The position numbers were made by a program, and so were the translations under genes. The notes beneath the pieces were generated by a model, which saw only the letters and a program-made list of their open reading frames with translations, ran no database searches and was not told where the DNA came from. Below are positions 5,964-15,882 of a stretch of DNA of 45,521 nt, in pieces (the first letter of the stretch is position 1; each line of letters starts with the position of its first letter). Location: contig JAFGRW010000100.1 of the NCBI GenBank assembly GCA_016934935.1, positions 1 to 45,521 on the forward strand, given 5' to 3'. This DNA is from Spirochaetota bacterium. Lineage in GTDB: Bacteria; Spirochaetota; UBA4802; JAFGJZ01.

Positions 5964-8231
5964 ATGAAATCACTATTAAAAAGCATGTTTTATCTTCTTA
6001 TTATTCTTACAGCTGTATCATTTGCCGGCTGCAGCAGCGGAGGCGGAAGTTCCGATTCTCCCGAAGAGACCGGCCTTGTAGACGCGGACGTTCCTTCAGA
6101 GGTCTTTGCGGAGGTAAAGGGTTCTGTTATAGATATTACCTGGCAGGGAAATAAGAACGATAGTAGATATACGGCTGCTGTCACCGAAGAACATGAGTTT
6201 GATATCAAGAAAGCCGTAAAAGTTGTTGATATAGCAAAATCTCCACAATCTATCGCCGGTTTCACACCGGGGCGATATTACGCCTGGGTTATACAGGTGA
6301 AAAGCGATGGTTCAAACGGTAAAGCTGTTGCTGCAAACGGAGGTGCCGCCCTGGTAATTGAAGATACTGCTTCGAAACCGGGGGATGATGGATCAGGTGG
6401 ATCGGTTGTTGAAGATTCAGAACCATCAGTGACTGCTGTTAATCCGGACATACCTGAGAATATTGAAATACAGAACCCGGAACCCGGGAAGGTTGTTGTA
6501 GTATGGGATGGCGATGCCAACGATGGAACATATATAGTTGTAATTGATGATGATAATGATCTGACTGATGATGAAACTGTTTTTACTCAGGAGGGTGTCA
6601 GCTCGCCTGTAATTATAGATGATCTTGAAAGCGATGATTACTATGTCTGGATTATACCTGTTGACGCTGAAGGTAATCTGGGAGAGCCCATTGCCGTTAA
6701 TGACGGCCAGGCAACAGAGATTTTCGGCGGATCCCTTGTAGCGGCTTCCGATACATGGGACGTGTATCAGGGACGTAGTGCAATTATTCCAGCGGCAAAC
6801 CTGCTTGATAATGATGGAAACACTGTTAATGAAGAGCCGCTTGAGATAATTGAAGTTAAAGACGCTGTAAACGGAACTGTTTCTCTAAGCGGAGCAAATA
6901 TAACATTTACTTCGACTGGTCTTGCCGGAGAAGACGCTGGTTTTACCTATGTAGCTAGAATTAAGGACAACGACTTGTTTCACTATGAAGGTACTGTTGC
7001 AGTCAATGTCAATGAATTGCCGGCAGTAGTTGCGGCAGATCATACGAAAGAGGTTCAGCAGGGCGGTGAGCTTTATTTGACACCGGCATCCTTTTTGGAA
7101 GGTGCTGAAGGTAATGGAATAGAATTTGTAAATGCTCAAAATGCTGTAAATGGAAATTTGACCGTAACTTCAGAAACAATAACATTTAAATCGACCGGGC
7201 TGGCAGGTGCGGTCGCTCAGTTTGATTATATAATAATGGATAATCTTGGTACCGAGGCGGTAGGAACTGTTTATATTACTGTTACTCCTCTTCCTGTGTT
7301 AGATGCGTTTATTTTCGATAACGCGGATCTTTTTGAAGAACAGAAAGTTACTTACGCGCCTCCGACCATGCAGAATGTTTTTAACTCATGGGCGCGTTTT
7401 GACGGCAACAACTATTATGAAAACAAGGATGCTTCCGGGATATCCGCAAATGCGGCAGCATGGGAGCTGTTGGAAGATCCGTATCGGGTTTCAATGGATC
7501 TTAATGTTTCACCCTATAACGGATTCTTGAGTCCGCAGCATCTTGAGAACTATACCTTTGAGGCTACTGTAACATCCAGTTATACAACTGATAATGACAA
7601 TATCGGCCTTGTTATAGCATTTGTAAGGATAGATGGTGTAAATTACAGTCTTACTGCAATGCGAACAAAAGGCGGTATGCATCCAAAAAGCGGATGGGGG
7701 GTAGTGTACAATATTGGCGAGGGTGCCAGCCACGATAACTATGGTAATGGCGGCAGAATAATTGAAGAAAAAGCTGTGGTTTCGGTTCCAAGTGGCAACT
7801 GGTCCGGCGATAAAACCAGAATCAAAATTGTCCGTACCGGTAACATTGTCAAGTGCTACACAACAGATTGGAACGATACCGAAAATTATGTTGCCGCGTC
7901 CGAGATTGTTATAAACCTTGATTCTGATCTCGATCTTAAAAAGTTTAAGGGGGCAATGCCTTACGGTTACGTCTCTTTCAGTCAGCCGTATAGTACTTAT
8001 GAAGATATTAATATCCAGGGAGGTCTTGATACCAGTACAATGTCACTTATTAACTGGGGAGAGGGCGGCACTATCGAGGTCTGGCGTTACGACGAAATGC
8101 AAAGCCAATGGATTATCGATGAGAGCAGTACATTACAGGATGTCTACGGTTATGTGCGCGAAGTTGTTAATCCGGTAACAGGTGCCCGTTATCTTATCAA
8201 GCAAAACAGTGTCGAGGTTATTGAAGAGTAA
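5964..8231 (+). CDS. Large multidomain surface lipoprotein (Ig/cadherin-like repeats)
   Basis: This 755-residue lipoprotein has a lipobox FAGC with Cys 23, followed by a Gly/Ser linker. Two FN3-like modules come first (about 35-130 and 170-260; both have a ..VWxGxxNDxxY..-type strand and ..YYxWI/VI.. strands). Two cadherin-like/tandem Ig modules follow (about 270-360 and 365-450; VYQGRSAIIPAANLLDND, then LTPASFLEG). The C-terminal region, about 500-690, is a beta-sandwich reminiscent of lectin-like or TSP-C-like domains (EATVTSSYTTDNDNIGLVIA). ATG 5964 is preceded by GGGGG and begins the signal peptide; the GTG at 5934 lacks a site. It is probably an adhesin or carbohydrate-binding surface protein, by inference. 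A strong terminator follows. Confidence 0.75.
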   Translation: MKSLLKSMFYLLIILTAVSFAGCSSGGGSSDSPEETGLVDADVPSEVFAEVKGSVIDITWQGNKNDSRYTAAVTEEHEFDIKKAVKVVDIAKSPQSIAGFTPGRYYAWVIQVKSDGSNGKAVAANGGAALVIEDTASKPGDDGSGGSVVEDSEPSVTAVNPDIPENIEIQNPEPGKVVVVWDGDANDGTYIVVIDDDNDLTDDETVFTQEGVSSPVIIDDLESDDYYVWIIPVDAEGNLGEPIAVNDGQATEIFGGSLVAASDTWDVYQGRSAIIPAANLLDNDGNTVNEEPLEIIEVKDAVNGTVSLSGANITFTSTGLAGEDAGFTYVARIKDNDLFHYEGTVAVNVNELPAVVAADHTKEVQQGGELYLTPASFLEGAEGNGIEFVNAQNAVNGNLTVTSETITFKSTGLAGAVAQFDYIIMDNLGTEAVGTVYITVTPLPVLDAFIFDNADLFEEQKVTYAPPTMQNVFNSWARFDGNNYYENKDASGISANAAAWELLEDPYRVSMDLNVSPYNGFLSPQHLENYTFEATVTSSYTTDNDNIGLVIAFVRIDGVNYSLTAMRTKGGMHPKSGWGVVYNIGEGASHDNYGNGGRIIEEKAVVSVPSGNWSGDKTRIKIVRTGNIVKCYTTDWNDTENYVAASEIVINLDSDLDLKKFKGAMPYGYVSFSQPYSTYEDINIQGGLDTSTMSLINWGEGGTIEVWRYDEMQSQWIIDESSTLQDVYGYVREVVNPVTGARYLIKQNSVEVIEE

Positions 8232-8260
8232 GCATAGTCTGATAAATATTTGAGTGTAAT

Positions 8261-8292
8261 AAAAATCCGCGGCATTGCCGCGGATTTTTTTT
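8261..8292 (+). terminator. Rho-independent terminator after lipoprotein gene
   Basis: AAAAATCCGCGGC (8261-8273), loop ATT, GCCGCGGATTTTT and a run of T to 8292. The GC-rich stem and T-tract make a textbook terminator for the gene ending at 8231. Confidence 0.92.
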
Positions 8293-8368
8293 GCTTTTAT
8301 GTATTGACGCTGCAGTGAGGTCAATTTTTATACGGCTATCACAAGTTGTGACCGACCGCGGAGGCGCC

Positions 8369-9562
8369 ATGAAAAAAGAGGTTAAGATCTATTTTGTTAT
8401 ACTTGCACTTACGGCTCTCGGTCTGGCTCTGAGCCATGATCTTTTTTCAAATTATTTCAAAGATGCCTATAATGTTACCACTCTTCAGCGGGGAAGTATC
8501 GAGCTTCCCAGAGAGTTTCCGGGTGTGCTGTGTTTTCTGTTAGTCGCGATGCTTTCTTTTATAAGTGATTTAAAAATAGCCTTTATCGCGCAAGTTCTTG
8601 CTTTTGCCGGAGTCTTTGTGCTTGGTTTTGTAACCCCTTCGTTTTTATGGATGCTCTTTTTTCTTTTTATCAATTCCATGGGGATGCACCTCTTTTTGCC
8701 GCTTCAGGACAGCATCGCACTCTCCCTTGTGGACAAGAACCGGGTCGGTAAACGAATGGGGCAGTTTAAGGGAACCATGACCGCGTTTCAGATGGTGGGT
8801 GCCCTGATTGCCTTCGCGGGCTTTAAAAGCGGTGTTTTCTCGTTTACCGGTAAGATAAAGCATGTCTTTATTATTTCCGGTGTTATTTTTCTTGTTGTTG
8901 CGGTTCTTTTCCTTGTTTTAGACAGGATGATAAATCACAGAGGAATTCATCATTCAAAGACACGGTTCGTTGTGCGGAAAGAGTACAGTCTGTATTATGT
9001 ACTTGTTGTGATGTTCGGAGTGCAGAAGCAGATGATGATGGTTTATGCTCCATGGGTTCTGATAGAACTTCTGCACAAGAAAGCTGATACAATATCGATG
9101 CTCTATATGGCCGGTTCCTTTGCCGGAATATTTTTCATACCGGCTCTTGGCAGGTGGGTCGACAGGTTCGGTGTGCGAAAGCTTCTGTTCGCGGACGCAA
9201 TCTCGTTTATCGGAGTCTACTTCGCTTATGGTTTTCTTGTTATGGGTTTCACAGGCGGTTTTTTTGTTATGGCAGGATTACCTGTTTTGGCAGCCTATCT
9301 GCTCTTTATCGTAGACCGTATGTCTACACAGATGGCGATAATACGTATTGTCTATCTTAAACAGATCGCTTTGACAGAAAAAGATATTACCCCAACCATC
9401 TCGCTGGGGATCAGTGTCGACCATGTCGTTTCGATCAGCTGTGCTGTAATCGCAGGATGGATATGGACAAAATTTGGTGCTCACTATCTTTTTTTCGGTG
9501 TTGGCGCCCTCTCTTTTGTAAATCTATGGGTTGCTTTCCGGGTAAAAGAGAGCAGGGAATAG
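8369..9562 (+). CDS. Major facilitator superfamily transporter
   Basis: A 397-residue polytopic membrane protein with about 12 predicted helices in two halves and a basic central loop near residues 185-205. The MFS loop motif appears as DKNRVGKRMGQFKG after helix 4 and as GRWVDRFGVRKLL in the second half, the usual G.l.Dr.G.r.. position. ATG 8369 has GGAGG five bases upstream; the frame extends further upstream without a site. The gene is single, with a terminator before it and a lipidated hydrolase 62 bases after. The substrate cannot be predicted. Confidence 0.85.
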   Translation: MKKEVKIYFVILALTALGLALSHDLFSNYFKDAYNVTTLQRGSIELPREFPGVLCFLLVAMLSFISDLKIAFIAQVLAFAGVFVLGFVTPSFLWMLFFLFINSMGMHLFLPLQDSIALSLVDKNRVGKRMGQFKGTMTAFQMVGALIAFAGFKSGVFSFTGKIKHVFIISGVIFLVVAVLFLVLDRMINHRGIHHSKTRFVVRKEYSLYYVLVVMFGVQKQMMMVYAPWVLIELLHKKADTISMLYMAGSFAGIFFIPALGRWVDRFGVRKLLFADAISFIGVYFAYGFLVMGFTGGFFVMAGLPVLAAYLLFIVDRMSTQMAIIRIVYLKQIALTEKDITPTISLGISVDHVVSISCAVIAGWIWTKFGAHYLFFGVGALSFVNLWVAFRVKESRE

Positions 9563-9623
9563 ATTTATTGACAGAATAATAATTATATGTTTTTTTGTAT
9601 GAAAAAATACAAAAGGTAATTAT

Positions 9624-10898
9624 ATGAAAAAGATATTGTTTCTGCTTCCTTTTTTTTTATTTGTTGCCTGTAATGATTCAGGCAATAAAGATAAAACTTC
9701 CGACATCTCGACTGATAACGTATCTGTAGTTGATAATGGATCATATTATAAGGTTGTTCTGGATTATCGGGATAAAACACCTTATGAAATGGGGCAGCAG
9801 TATGGTACTGTTATTTCTTCGAAAGTAGAGGGCTACGACAAACTTATTGATTCGTATCTGGTTGATCTGGCAAATAACTCGGGTATGGATTTTTCGAATA
9901 GTGCAATCTTGTCTATTGTCAGCAAAAGAATTAATGATATTAAAACACAAATACCTGAAGAATATATGGATGAATTGGATGGTCTTGCCTCGGTACTGGT
10001 GAATAGTGATTCGATGGTAATTGGAGATGGAAAACTTTCTAAAGAAGAATTTTTATTGGTAAGCCTTCTACCCGATGTTGTAAGAGGCACAGCTTGTTCT
10101 GCTCTGTCAGTTTTTGGAGACCGTTCTGAAAGCGGAAGTCCAATTGTCGCAAGGGCTCTTGACTGGTTTGGAGGCAGCAGTGATCAGCTTGTTAAAATTC
10201 AGGCAGTTGTGGTATATAAAAAAAGTACAGGCTCTGTGTGCACAGTAGGCTATCTCGGATTTATGGGGGTAATCACAGGGTTTAATGACAAAGGAGTTTT
10301 TGCCGGGATTCTTGATTCTCCTACGGGGGCAACCTATAATTCTGAAGGTAAGTATTCGTATCCATTTGATATAAGATATGCCTTAGAAAATAACGATTCA
10401 CTGCAAATGACAGCCGACTATTTGTCAAAACACCCATACACGTATTCACATCTTGTGTTTTTGGCCGATAAAGAGTCATCCAAAGTTCTTGAAAACAATA
10501 TATCAGATGATTTTAGACAGCTTAGGGAAGATTTGTCTCCGCTTAACGGAGGCATTGTTTGGGGTCTTGAAAATACAGTTGCTGCCGTAAACTCGTTTAT
10601 ATTAAAAGATAATTTTGATAACCATACGGTTTATAATGGAAACTATGAAAGATGGGAGTACTTCTACAACGAAATTTCAGCTTTGGCAGGTCAGAAGCTC
10701 GATTCAGAAGATCTTAAAACCTTAATAACATATAGAAGTGATAGCGGAGCTTCGCATCAATATGGATCAATATATGTTGTCAGCACCCAACAGCTGATTC
10801 TTTTTTCTCCCGATAGTTTTAAACTTGAGGTTTTTTTCAGACCAGAAGGGGGGCTGCCAGAAACACCGGTTTTCGAAGATATTGCAGTGACCTGGTAA
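9624..10898 (+). CDS. Lipidated C45/acyl-CoA:6-APA-type Ntn hydrolase
   Basis: A 424-residue lipoprotein (lipobox FVAC, Cys 16) with the C45 family layout: an N-terminal segment (YEMGQQYGTVISSKV), then the expected self-processing nucleophile in TACSALSVFGD (Cys about 158), followed by the strand VARALDWFGG. Later come the ..GFMGVITGFNDKGVFAGIL strand pair and a YPF segment. C45/AAT enzymes are N-terminal nucleophile hydrolases that cleave themselves before Cys and act on amide bonds of small acyl or peptide substrates. Lipidation places this enzyme outside the cytoplasm. Substrate unknown; bile salts, beta-lactam side chains and N-acyl amino acids are used by relatives. The 3' end converges with tonB, ten bases apart. 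Confidence 0.8.
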   Translation: MKKILFLLPFFLFVACNDSGNKDKTSDISTDNVSVVDNGSYYKVVLDYRDKTPYEMGQQYGTVISSKVEGYDKLIDSYLVDLANNSGMDFSNSAILSIVSKRINDIKTQIPEEYMDELDGLASVLVNSDSMVIGDGKLSKEEFLLVSLLPDVVRGTACSALSVFGDRSESGSPIVARALDWFGGSSDQLVKIQAVVVYKKSTGSVCTVGYLGFMGVITGFNDKGVFAGILDSPTGATYNSEGKYSYPFDIRYALENNDSLQMTADYLSKHPYTYSHLVFLADKESSKVLENNISDDFRQLREDLSPLNGGIVWGLENTVAAVNSFILKDNFDNHTVYNGNYERWEYFYNEISALAGQKLDSEDLKTLITYRSDSGASHQYGSIYVVSTQQLILFSPDSFKLEVFFRPEGGLPETPVFEDIAVTW

Positions 10899-10907
10899 AT
10901 TAACACA

Positions 10908-11522
10908 TCAATTAAGCCTAAAACGGATTGTCTGTGTTATCTTAAAGGACGATCCGTTAAACGGTGATTCTCCTTCAAAGAATATCCATCCCCTTGCGGC
11001 ATCGATAGCTGCACGGTCCAGGGATGGGTACCCCGAGCTTTTTACTACCGAAACATGGCCGCTCTTACCATCAGACGTAATCTCTATTTCGAGTATGACT
11101 TCACCCTCATGACCGAATCTTCGAGCACTGTACGGGTAGTTAGGCGGGTTGTTGTGTGCAAGAATATCGGCAAGTCTGGTTAGGGCTGACAAGGCTGAAT
11201 TATTTTTTTTTGAACTGGTTTTTTTTGTTTTTATGTCTTCGTTTATTTCAAGTGTTTCATTTTTTATAAAAAAAGATGCTTCTTTGTTTGAAAATATTAC
11301 AGTGAAGCTGCTCTTGCTATTTCTATCAATGTTTTCGGTCGGTTTTGGTTCAGTAAATTCAGATGAATCGCTTATAATATTGACTGTAACCTCTTGTAAG
11401 CTGTTTTGCTGTTTGATGCCGGGCTTGGTAAAAAAGTTGGCATCACTATAATATTTCGCTATACCAAATACAACAAAGTGAGCAAGTGCACTTGCGTATA
11501 ACGACACAAGAAAGCGATTCAT
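10908..11522 (-). CDS. tonB: TonB-family energy transducer
   Basis: A 204-residue protein with one N-terminal membrane helix (about 6-24, SLYASALAHFVVFGI, including the Ser/His positions typical of TonB helices). A linker spans the periplasm and a C-terminal TonB domain covers about 135-204, with YPYSARRFGHEGEVILEIEI, then VVKSSGYPSLDRAAIDAARG. TonB couples inner-membrane proton motive force (through ExbB/ExbD) to outer-membrane receptors. It overlaps the beta-propeller gene by four bases (ATGA). No exbB/exbD lie beside it, so partners must be elsewhere. It is the last gene of the four-gene operon with the receptor at 12753. Confidence 0.9.
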   Translation of the reverse strand: MNRFLVSLYASALAHFVVFGIAKYYSDANFFTKPGIKQQNSLQEVTVNIISDSSEFTEPKPTENIDRNSKSSFTVIFSNKEASFFIKNETLEINEDIKTKKTSSKKNNSALSALTRLADILAHNNPPNYPYSARRFGHEGEVILEIEITSDGKSGHVSVVKSSGYPSLDRAAIDAARGWIFFEGESPFNGSSFKITQTIRFRLN

Positions 11523-12715
11523 CTTATGTTCCTGTCAGGGGAAATGTTAAAATCGATCATTACCGGCGGAAGTCCGGTGTTAAGAGGTTTGCCTTCAAAA
11601 AGATGCCTGGGATCTCCACTTATATCAATTACATGTATGCCTGGGTTTGTGGCGGTCCGGTCGCTGATAAATAGAAGATTTGCCGGATGAAGTGATAGAG
11701 AACATAAATTCCCGCCTGTTCCATCGTTGGAAAGAATAGTCTTTATTATCGATTCTGTTTGCAGATCATACAGTAAAAGGCTGGATCTGAAATCACTGCC
11801 GGATGTGAGAATATACAGTTTCTGATCCGGTCCAAACTGAAAGTCGGTAATTTCTGTATTAAGTTCTGATTCTGAAACCAGATATCCCGGAAGACATTCT
11901 AGGGTCTCCGGATCTATCGCGGCTATACCTCCATCCTCCTTGTAAAAATAACCGAATTCTCCCGGACATGATATGTAAATCAGTTCTTTACCGCTGTTGT
12001 TAATGCAGTCGGGAGCAATTTTGAATCGAGAATAGGGGTTAAGCGCGTTTACTGTTTCGCCGTTTTCTGTCCAGCTTAGTCTGATCTCTTTGATAACAGT
12101 GTCCTGATCGGCATCAATAACAACAACACTGCTATAGTCGCTTACTTTAAAAGAAGAATCAAGCCGCTGCAGGGCAACGAAAAGCATATTCCCGTAAACG
12201 TACATCATACACATATGCGGATGATCCATGCCGGCAGCCGAGTATGCTGACAGGTCAATAGTGTCTGTTTTTTCTCCGCTTTCCGGATTAACAACAAGCA
12301 GCTTTGAATTTCCGTAAACAGAAACGTAGGCTTTGGTTCTTCCCGATGTGTCGCGGTAAAAGGCTATATCCTGAGGGTTGGAAGACGCGCCGGTAGAAAA
12401 CTCTGTTACCGTCTCATGATTCTGTTTGGGGTCGAGCACCTGTATGCTGTCACGGCCGGCCCGGTTGATAATATAGACAAGATTATCATAAACTCTGACT
12501 GCCGCGTCTGAATGAACATGACCGGGGGCCGGGTTTTTAAACACGTCGTATGAGTCCAAATCTATAAGCGAGTAAGATCCGGTTGTGTAGTCGCTTGTAA
12601 GCACAAAGGCGTAATCAGTAGTTGGCAATTCCGTTTTTGACGGTTTATCTTCGTCACAGCCGGTTAACAGAACAATAAGCAGCAGCGTTGTAATATATAT
12701 CGAAATTTTATTCAT
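11519..12715 (-). CDS. YncE-like beta-propeller surface lipoprotein (BtuG-like context)
   Basis: A 398-residue lipoprotein with lipobox LTGC, Cys 20. The body consists of repeated four-strand blades of the YncE/NHL type, with phrases such as YDNLVYIINRAGRDSIQVLD, AYVSVYGNSKLLVVNPESGE and DQKLYILTSGSDFRSSLLLY. Propeller lipoproteins of this type encoded beside TonB-dependent receptors (BtuG in Bacteroides) bind vitamin B12 at the cell surface and hand it to BtuB. Position between receptor and tonB supports a ligand-capture role, but the ligand here is not known. It overlaps tonB by four bases. Confidence 0.8.
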   Translation of the reverse strand: MNKISIYITTLLLIVLLTGCDEDKPSKTELPTTDYAFVLTSDYTTGSYSLIDLDSYDVFKNPAPGHVHSDAAVRVYDNLVYIINRAGRDSIQVLDPKQNHETVTEFSTGASSNPQDIAFYRDTSGRTKAYVSVYGNSKLLVVNPESGEKTDTIDLSAYSAAGMDHPHMCMMYVYGNMLFVALQRLDSSFKVSDYSSVVVIDADQDTVIKEIRLSWTENGETVNALNPYSRFKIAPDCINNSGKELIYISCPGEFGYFYKEDGGIAAIDPETLECLPGYLVSESELNTEITDFQFGPDQKLYILTSGSDFRSSLLLYDLQTESIIKTILSNDGTGGNLCSLSLHPANLLFISDRTATNPGIHVIDISGDPRHLFEGKPLNTGLPPVMIDFNISPDRNIR

Positions 12716-12752
12716 TAGGTCTATTTTCTCCTGGTGAATCTTTGTGAAAATT

Positions 12753-14861
12753 TTAAAACAGGTATTCGGCAGTCAGATAAAAAGCGCGTCCCGGTAAAGG
12801 ATAACCTATCGTATCCCGGCTTTTTTTATCAAGCAGATTGCTGATTTCAGCGGTTACACAAAAATATTCAAATGGCCGGAATTCCCAAAGTAAATTGTGA
12901 TAAATCCGTCTGTCTATATAGTAATAGGTGCTGTTGGCACGGTCAAGATAGTTGCTGCCGATTACATCAATGGAGTACTGAAATTCACTGTTTTTAAAAA
13001 TCAGTCTGGATGCTCCGTTAAACTGATGAGTTGGTCTGCCCGGAAGTTGATTACCTCTGTAATAGGGTATCCCGCTTCGATCTTCCGTATGCTGAAAAGT
13101 GTATTCTCCGCTGAGTTTTAACCTGTTTTTGACCAGGACTTCACCGCTTACTTCTGTGCCGTAAATTAAAGCTTTTCCGATATTTTGGGCCAGCATTGTG
13201 CTTTGTGAATTCTGTATAAAAAGAATTGTATCGTCAATTGTGTTATAAAAAAACAGCGTGTTAAACTTAATTTCAGGCAGAATTTTGACTGCTGTTGATG
13301 TTAAACTGATACCAGCTTCCCGGTTTTGTGCGTTTTCATCTTCAAGTTCGGGGTTTCCCAGAACACCGTTCTCGTTTCCAAACAGCTCCATGAAAGAGGG
13401 ATGTCTTCCGGTCTGTGAAAAAGAGGCAAAAAGCGCGAAATTGGTTTTCCGGCTGTCGATTATGTTTAAACGGGCGGAGGTGCTGTAATGCAGAAGATAA
13501 TGATTGTCGTCATCTTTTTCAGGGTTATTGTCAATAACTGTTCTTTGAGTGTAAAAGCTGTCATGTGTTCCTGTTATGCGAAACGCGGGCAAAATGGAAA
13601 CTTTTCCGTCAAAAAGAAGAAATTCGTTTCCGATGCCGCCTGCATAGTTATCTCTTTTTTGTGCGGGATAGGCTATAGAATTACCGGAATAATCTTCAGT
13701 TGTTTTTTTGAAGGTTTCCCGGCTGTAAGATGCTGATACATCAAAAATGCTGTTTAGTTTGTCGATAAAAGAATTAAAATAGAGTGTGGAACCTGCTGTG
13801 TGAAAAGTACCTGTCTCGCTCTTTTGTGTCATCATTATCTCATTTTCGGGGTCCGACAGGAGCTGTTCCCGATAGGAGTAGTGAATTTTCATGTTTAGTT
13901 TGTTATTCTTTGCGCCAAAATGGTTAAAATCCAGAAAAACTGACGAATCGAATGTTTTTGATGTAAAGCTGCTGTCAAGAGCCGTGTTGCTGTTGATTCC
14001 CGGGATTCCGTTTTTTTTATACATAAATCCGTTATTCAGGGCCAGAGAAAAAGAATCGAAGTTGTACTTTCCGTTAAGTTTAGCCTTGCCGGAAATGTAT
14101 TGGCTGTTTTTTCTTTTTTCGGTTTTGTCATCTCCGGTGTTGATTACCGGTGTGCCGTTGTCGTTAAGAAAATCAAAATCATTTTCACACGAATCGTATG
14201 CCGTAAAAAGAAGATAGGAATATTTTTTATTGCCGGATATTCTTTTGAAAGAAAGATGATAAGTGCCAAAAGATCCAATAGCTGTTTTGATCCGGTTTTC
14301 GGAATTGCTGTTGTTTGATTCCTCTCCGTTTCTAAAACTGTCTGCCGGGGAGTATTTCTGTTCCGGACCGGCAGTAACAATATTAATAACGCCGCTCATT
14401 CCTGTTTTGCCGAAGCGCAGGGGGGTGATCCCCTTATATATTTCAATTCGCTTAATGGAAGATATCAATATTGAGTCCAGATCTATTTCACCATAAAGGG
14501 CATCTGTAACAGGAATACCATCCACGCATATAAGAATCTGGTTATAGTTGCTGCCTCTTATCGAAACCATGCTGCGTGAGCCGGCTCCGCCTGTCTTGTT
14601 GACCCTTAAACCGGCGGTACTGTTTAAAAGTTGTGTGACAGATGAGGCCTGAATTCCGGATGAGTCAGGAATGATTATTGTAACAGGGTTAGCACCTCGC
14701 GCCAGTTTTCCGGTTTCAGTAAGCTGCGGCGCAAAAACGGTAATTGGGTTGCTCTCTTCCTGCGCGGCAGTTACTGTACAATAAAAAATTACAAAGCTGT
14801 AAATGAAAACTGGAAACAATTTTTTGAAATTAACGTCCACGGCTTGTTGTACCCACTGCAT
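12753..14861 (-). CDS. TonB-dependent outer-membrane receptor (BtuB/CirA-like)
   Basis: About 702 residues with signal peptide (FPVFIYSFVIFYCTVTAAQ). A plug domain covers about 50-160 (VTQLLNSTAGLRVNKTGGAG, SIRGSNYNQILICVDGIPVT, IKRIEIYKGITPLRFG). A 22-strand barrel follows, ending in an aromatic C-terminal strand (FYLTAEYLF). This is the vitamin B12/siderophore receptor family. It overlaps the upstream lipoprotein gene by 32 bases; ATG 14861 is preferred over TTG 14870 because AGGA lies at the right distance from it. No histidine-rich loop of the ZnuD type is present. The neighbours suggest corrinoid or metal-chelate import. Confidence 0.9.
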   Translation of the reverse strand: MQWVQQAVDVNFKKLFPVFIYSFVIFYCTVTAAQEESNPITVFAPQLTETGKLARGANPVTIIIPDSSGIQASSVTQLLNSTAGLRVNKTGGAGSRSMVSIRGSNYNQILICVDGIPVTDALYGEIDLDSILISSIKRIEIYKGITPLRFGKTGMSGVINIVTAGPEQKYSPADSFRNGEESNNSNSENRIKTAIGSFGTYHLSFKRISGNKKYSYLLFTAYDSCENDFDFLNDNGTPVINTGDDKTEKRKNSQYISGKAKLNGKYNFDSFSLALNNGFMYKKNGIPGINSNTALDSSFTSKTFDSSVFLDFNHFGAKNNKLNMKIHYSYREQLLSDPENEIMMTQKSETGTFHTAGSTLYFNSFIDKLNSIFDVSASYSRETFKKTTEDYSGNSIAYPAQKRDNYAGGIGNEFLLFDGKVSILPAFRITGTHDSFYTQRTVIDNNPEKDDDNHYLLHYSTSARLNIIDSRKTNFALFASFSQTGRHPSFMELFGNENGVLGNPELEDENAQNREAGISLTSTAVKILPEIKFNTLFFYNTIDDTILFIQNSQSTMLAQNIGKALIYGTEVSGEVLVKNRLKLSGEYTFQHTEDRSGIPYYRGNQLPGRPTHQFNGASRLIFKNSEFQYSIDVIGSNYLDRANSTYYYIDRRIYHNLLWEFRPFEYFCVTAEISNLLDKKSRDTIGYPLPGRAFYLTAEYLF

Positions 14862-15882
14862 CAAGATCAAATCCTACAGACCCTATGGTTGGATAAGGAT
14901 CATATATCGGGTTTCCAAAAGAGTCGTAATCGTTGCCGTTTCCTGTTATATCAACAATTCTGATAAAGCGTATCGCGTTGATATCTACCCGGTTATCGAT
15001 CACAGCTCTGTGATACAGCAGTTCGGAAAGGTCAAAAGGGGTTCCATATTCCTGTCGGTATTTTCCGGCCAATCCGTGTATCAGGGTTGGGTCAAGGGTG
15101 CCGTATCCGTCTACGGGTTCCCGGGTTAGGCTTATGCTGTCAAAACGAACGTAATCTGTTCCGTTAGAAGATACTTCTACCCATGCCAGCTCAAGAAAGT
15201 AGTCGCTGAATGAATTTTCAAATACTGCAAAATCGAAACCGGTTCCGTTTTTAATGGAGTGATCAAACGTTAAAACTATAGATCCGTTATTGCCAAGTGA
15301 AACAATATCGCTTATTGTTCCGGACGCTTTGCCGGTTGCCGAAGAGGGATCCTTCCACTCATCGCTCACATCTTCGCCCGGAAGATAGTCTTTGCAGCCG
15401 CTGGCCCAGCCGGTCAAGGCTGAAGAGTCCATATGTACGGCGCCGCTATCTGATTCGCCGGCGGCTCCGCAAAAACTATCCAGTACGGTATATGTCCGGC
15501 GGTAAATGTCGCTTTCCTGGCAGTCGGGTGATGGCCGCGCCGCAAGATAAAAGGTGCCGGGCGTATTAAATGTAAAGTGGTCGGCAGATTTCCATTCGGG
15601 TGCAGCTTCAGAATCCTGAATAACGGATATTTCGATATTTTCACCAAGGCTGTAAAATGTAATTTTTGTGCCGGTTGTTAAAGTTGTGCCGCAGTAATCG
15701 GGCAAGGGGAGCATAATCGGGGAATCACCGGAAAAGGATCCATCGGAAGAGGAGCCGTCGCATAGAGTTGCGGCAGGCGCTGTTTCGATTGGCGCCTTAT
15801 CCTTATCTGAAGTTGTCCCGGATTCACAGCTGTTTAAGTTAAAAAGAAGAATAAATATTATAGTAAAAATGAAGTTTTTCAT
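14830..15882 (-). CDS. Surface lipoprotein, first gene of the TonB receptor operon
   Basis: A 350-residue lipoprotein (lipobox LNSC, Cys 19). The N-terminal third (about 30-135) looks Ig-like or PKD-like (ITFYSLGENIEISVI, TFYLAARPSPDC). From about residue 150 it has a conserved module with GTGFDFAVFENSFSDYFLEL, AWVEVSSNGTDYVRF and HGLAGKYRQEYGTPFDLSEL. From memory, this module occurs in surface proteins encoded beside B12-type receptors in other phyla. It begins the operon that continues with the receptor, beta-propeller and tonB. The role is probably ligand capture at the surface. The assignment rests on recalled pattern and context. Confidence 0.7.
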   Translation of the reverse strand: MKNFIFTIIFILLFNLNSCESGTTSDKDKAPIETAPAATLCDGSSSDGSFSGDSPIMLPLPDYCGTTLTTGTKITFYSLGENIEISVIQDSEAAPEWKSADHFTFNTPGTFYLAARPSPDCQESDIYRRTYTVLDSFCGAAGESDSGAVHMDSSALTGWASGCKDYLPGEDVSDEWKDPSSATGKASGTISDIVSLGNNGSIVLTFDHSIKNGTGFDFAVFENSFSDYFLELAWVEVSSNGTDYVRFDSISLTREPVDGYGTLDPTLIHGLAGKYRQEYGTPFDLSELLYHRAVIDNRVDINAIRFIRIVDITGNGNDYDSFGNPIYDPYPTIGSVGFDLDAVGTTSRGR

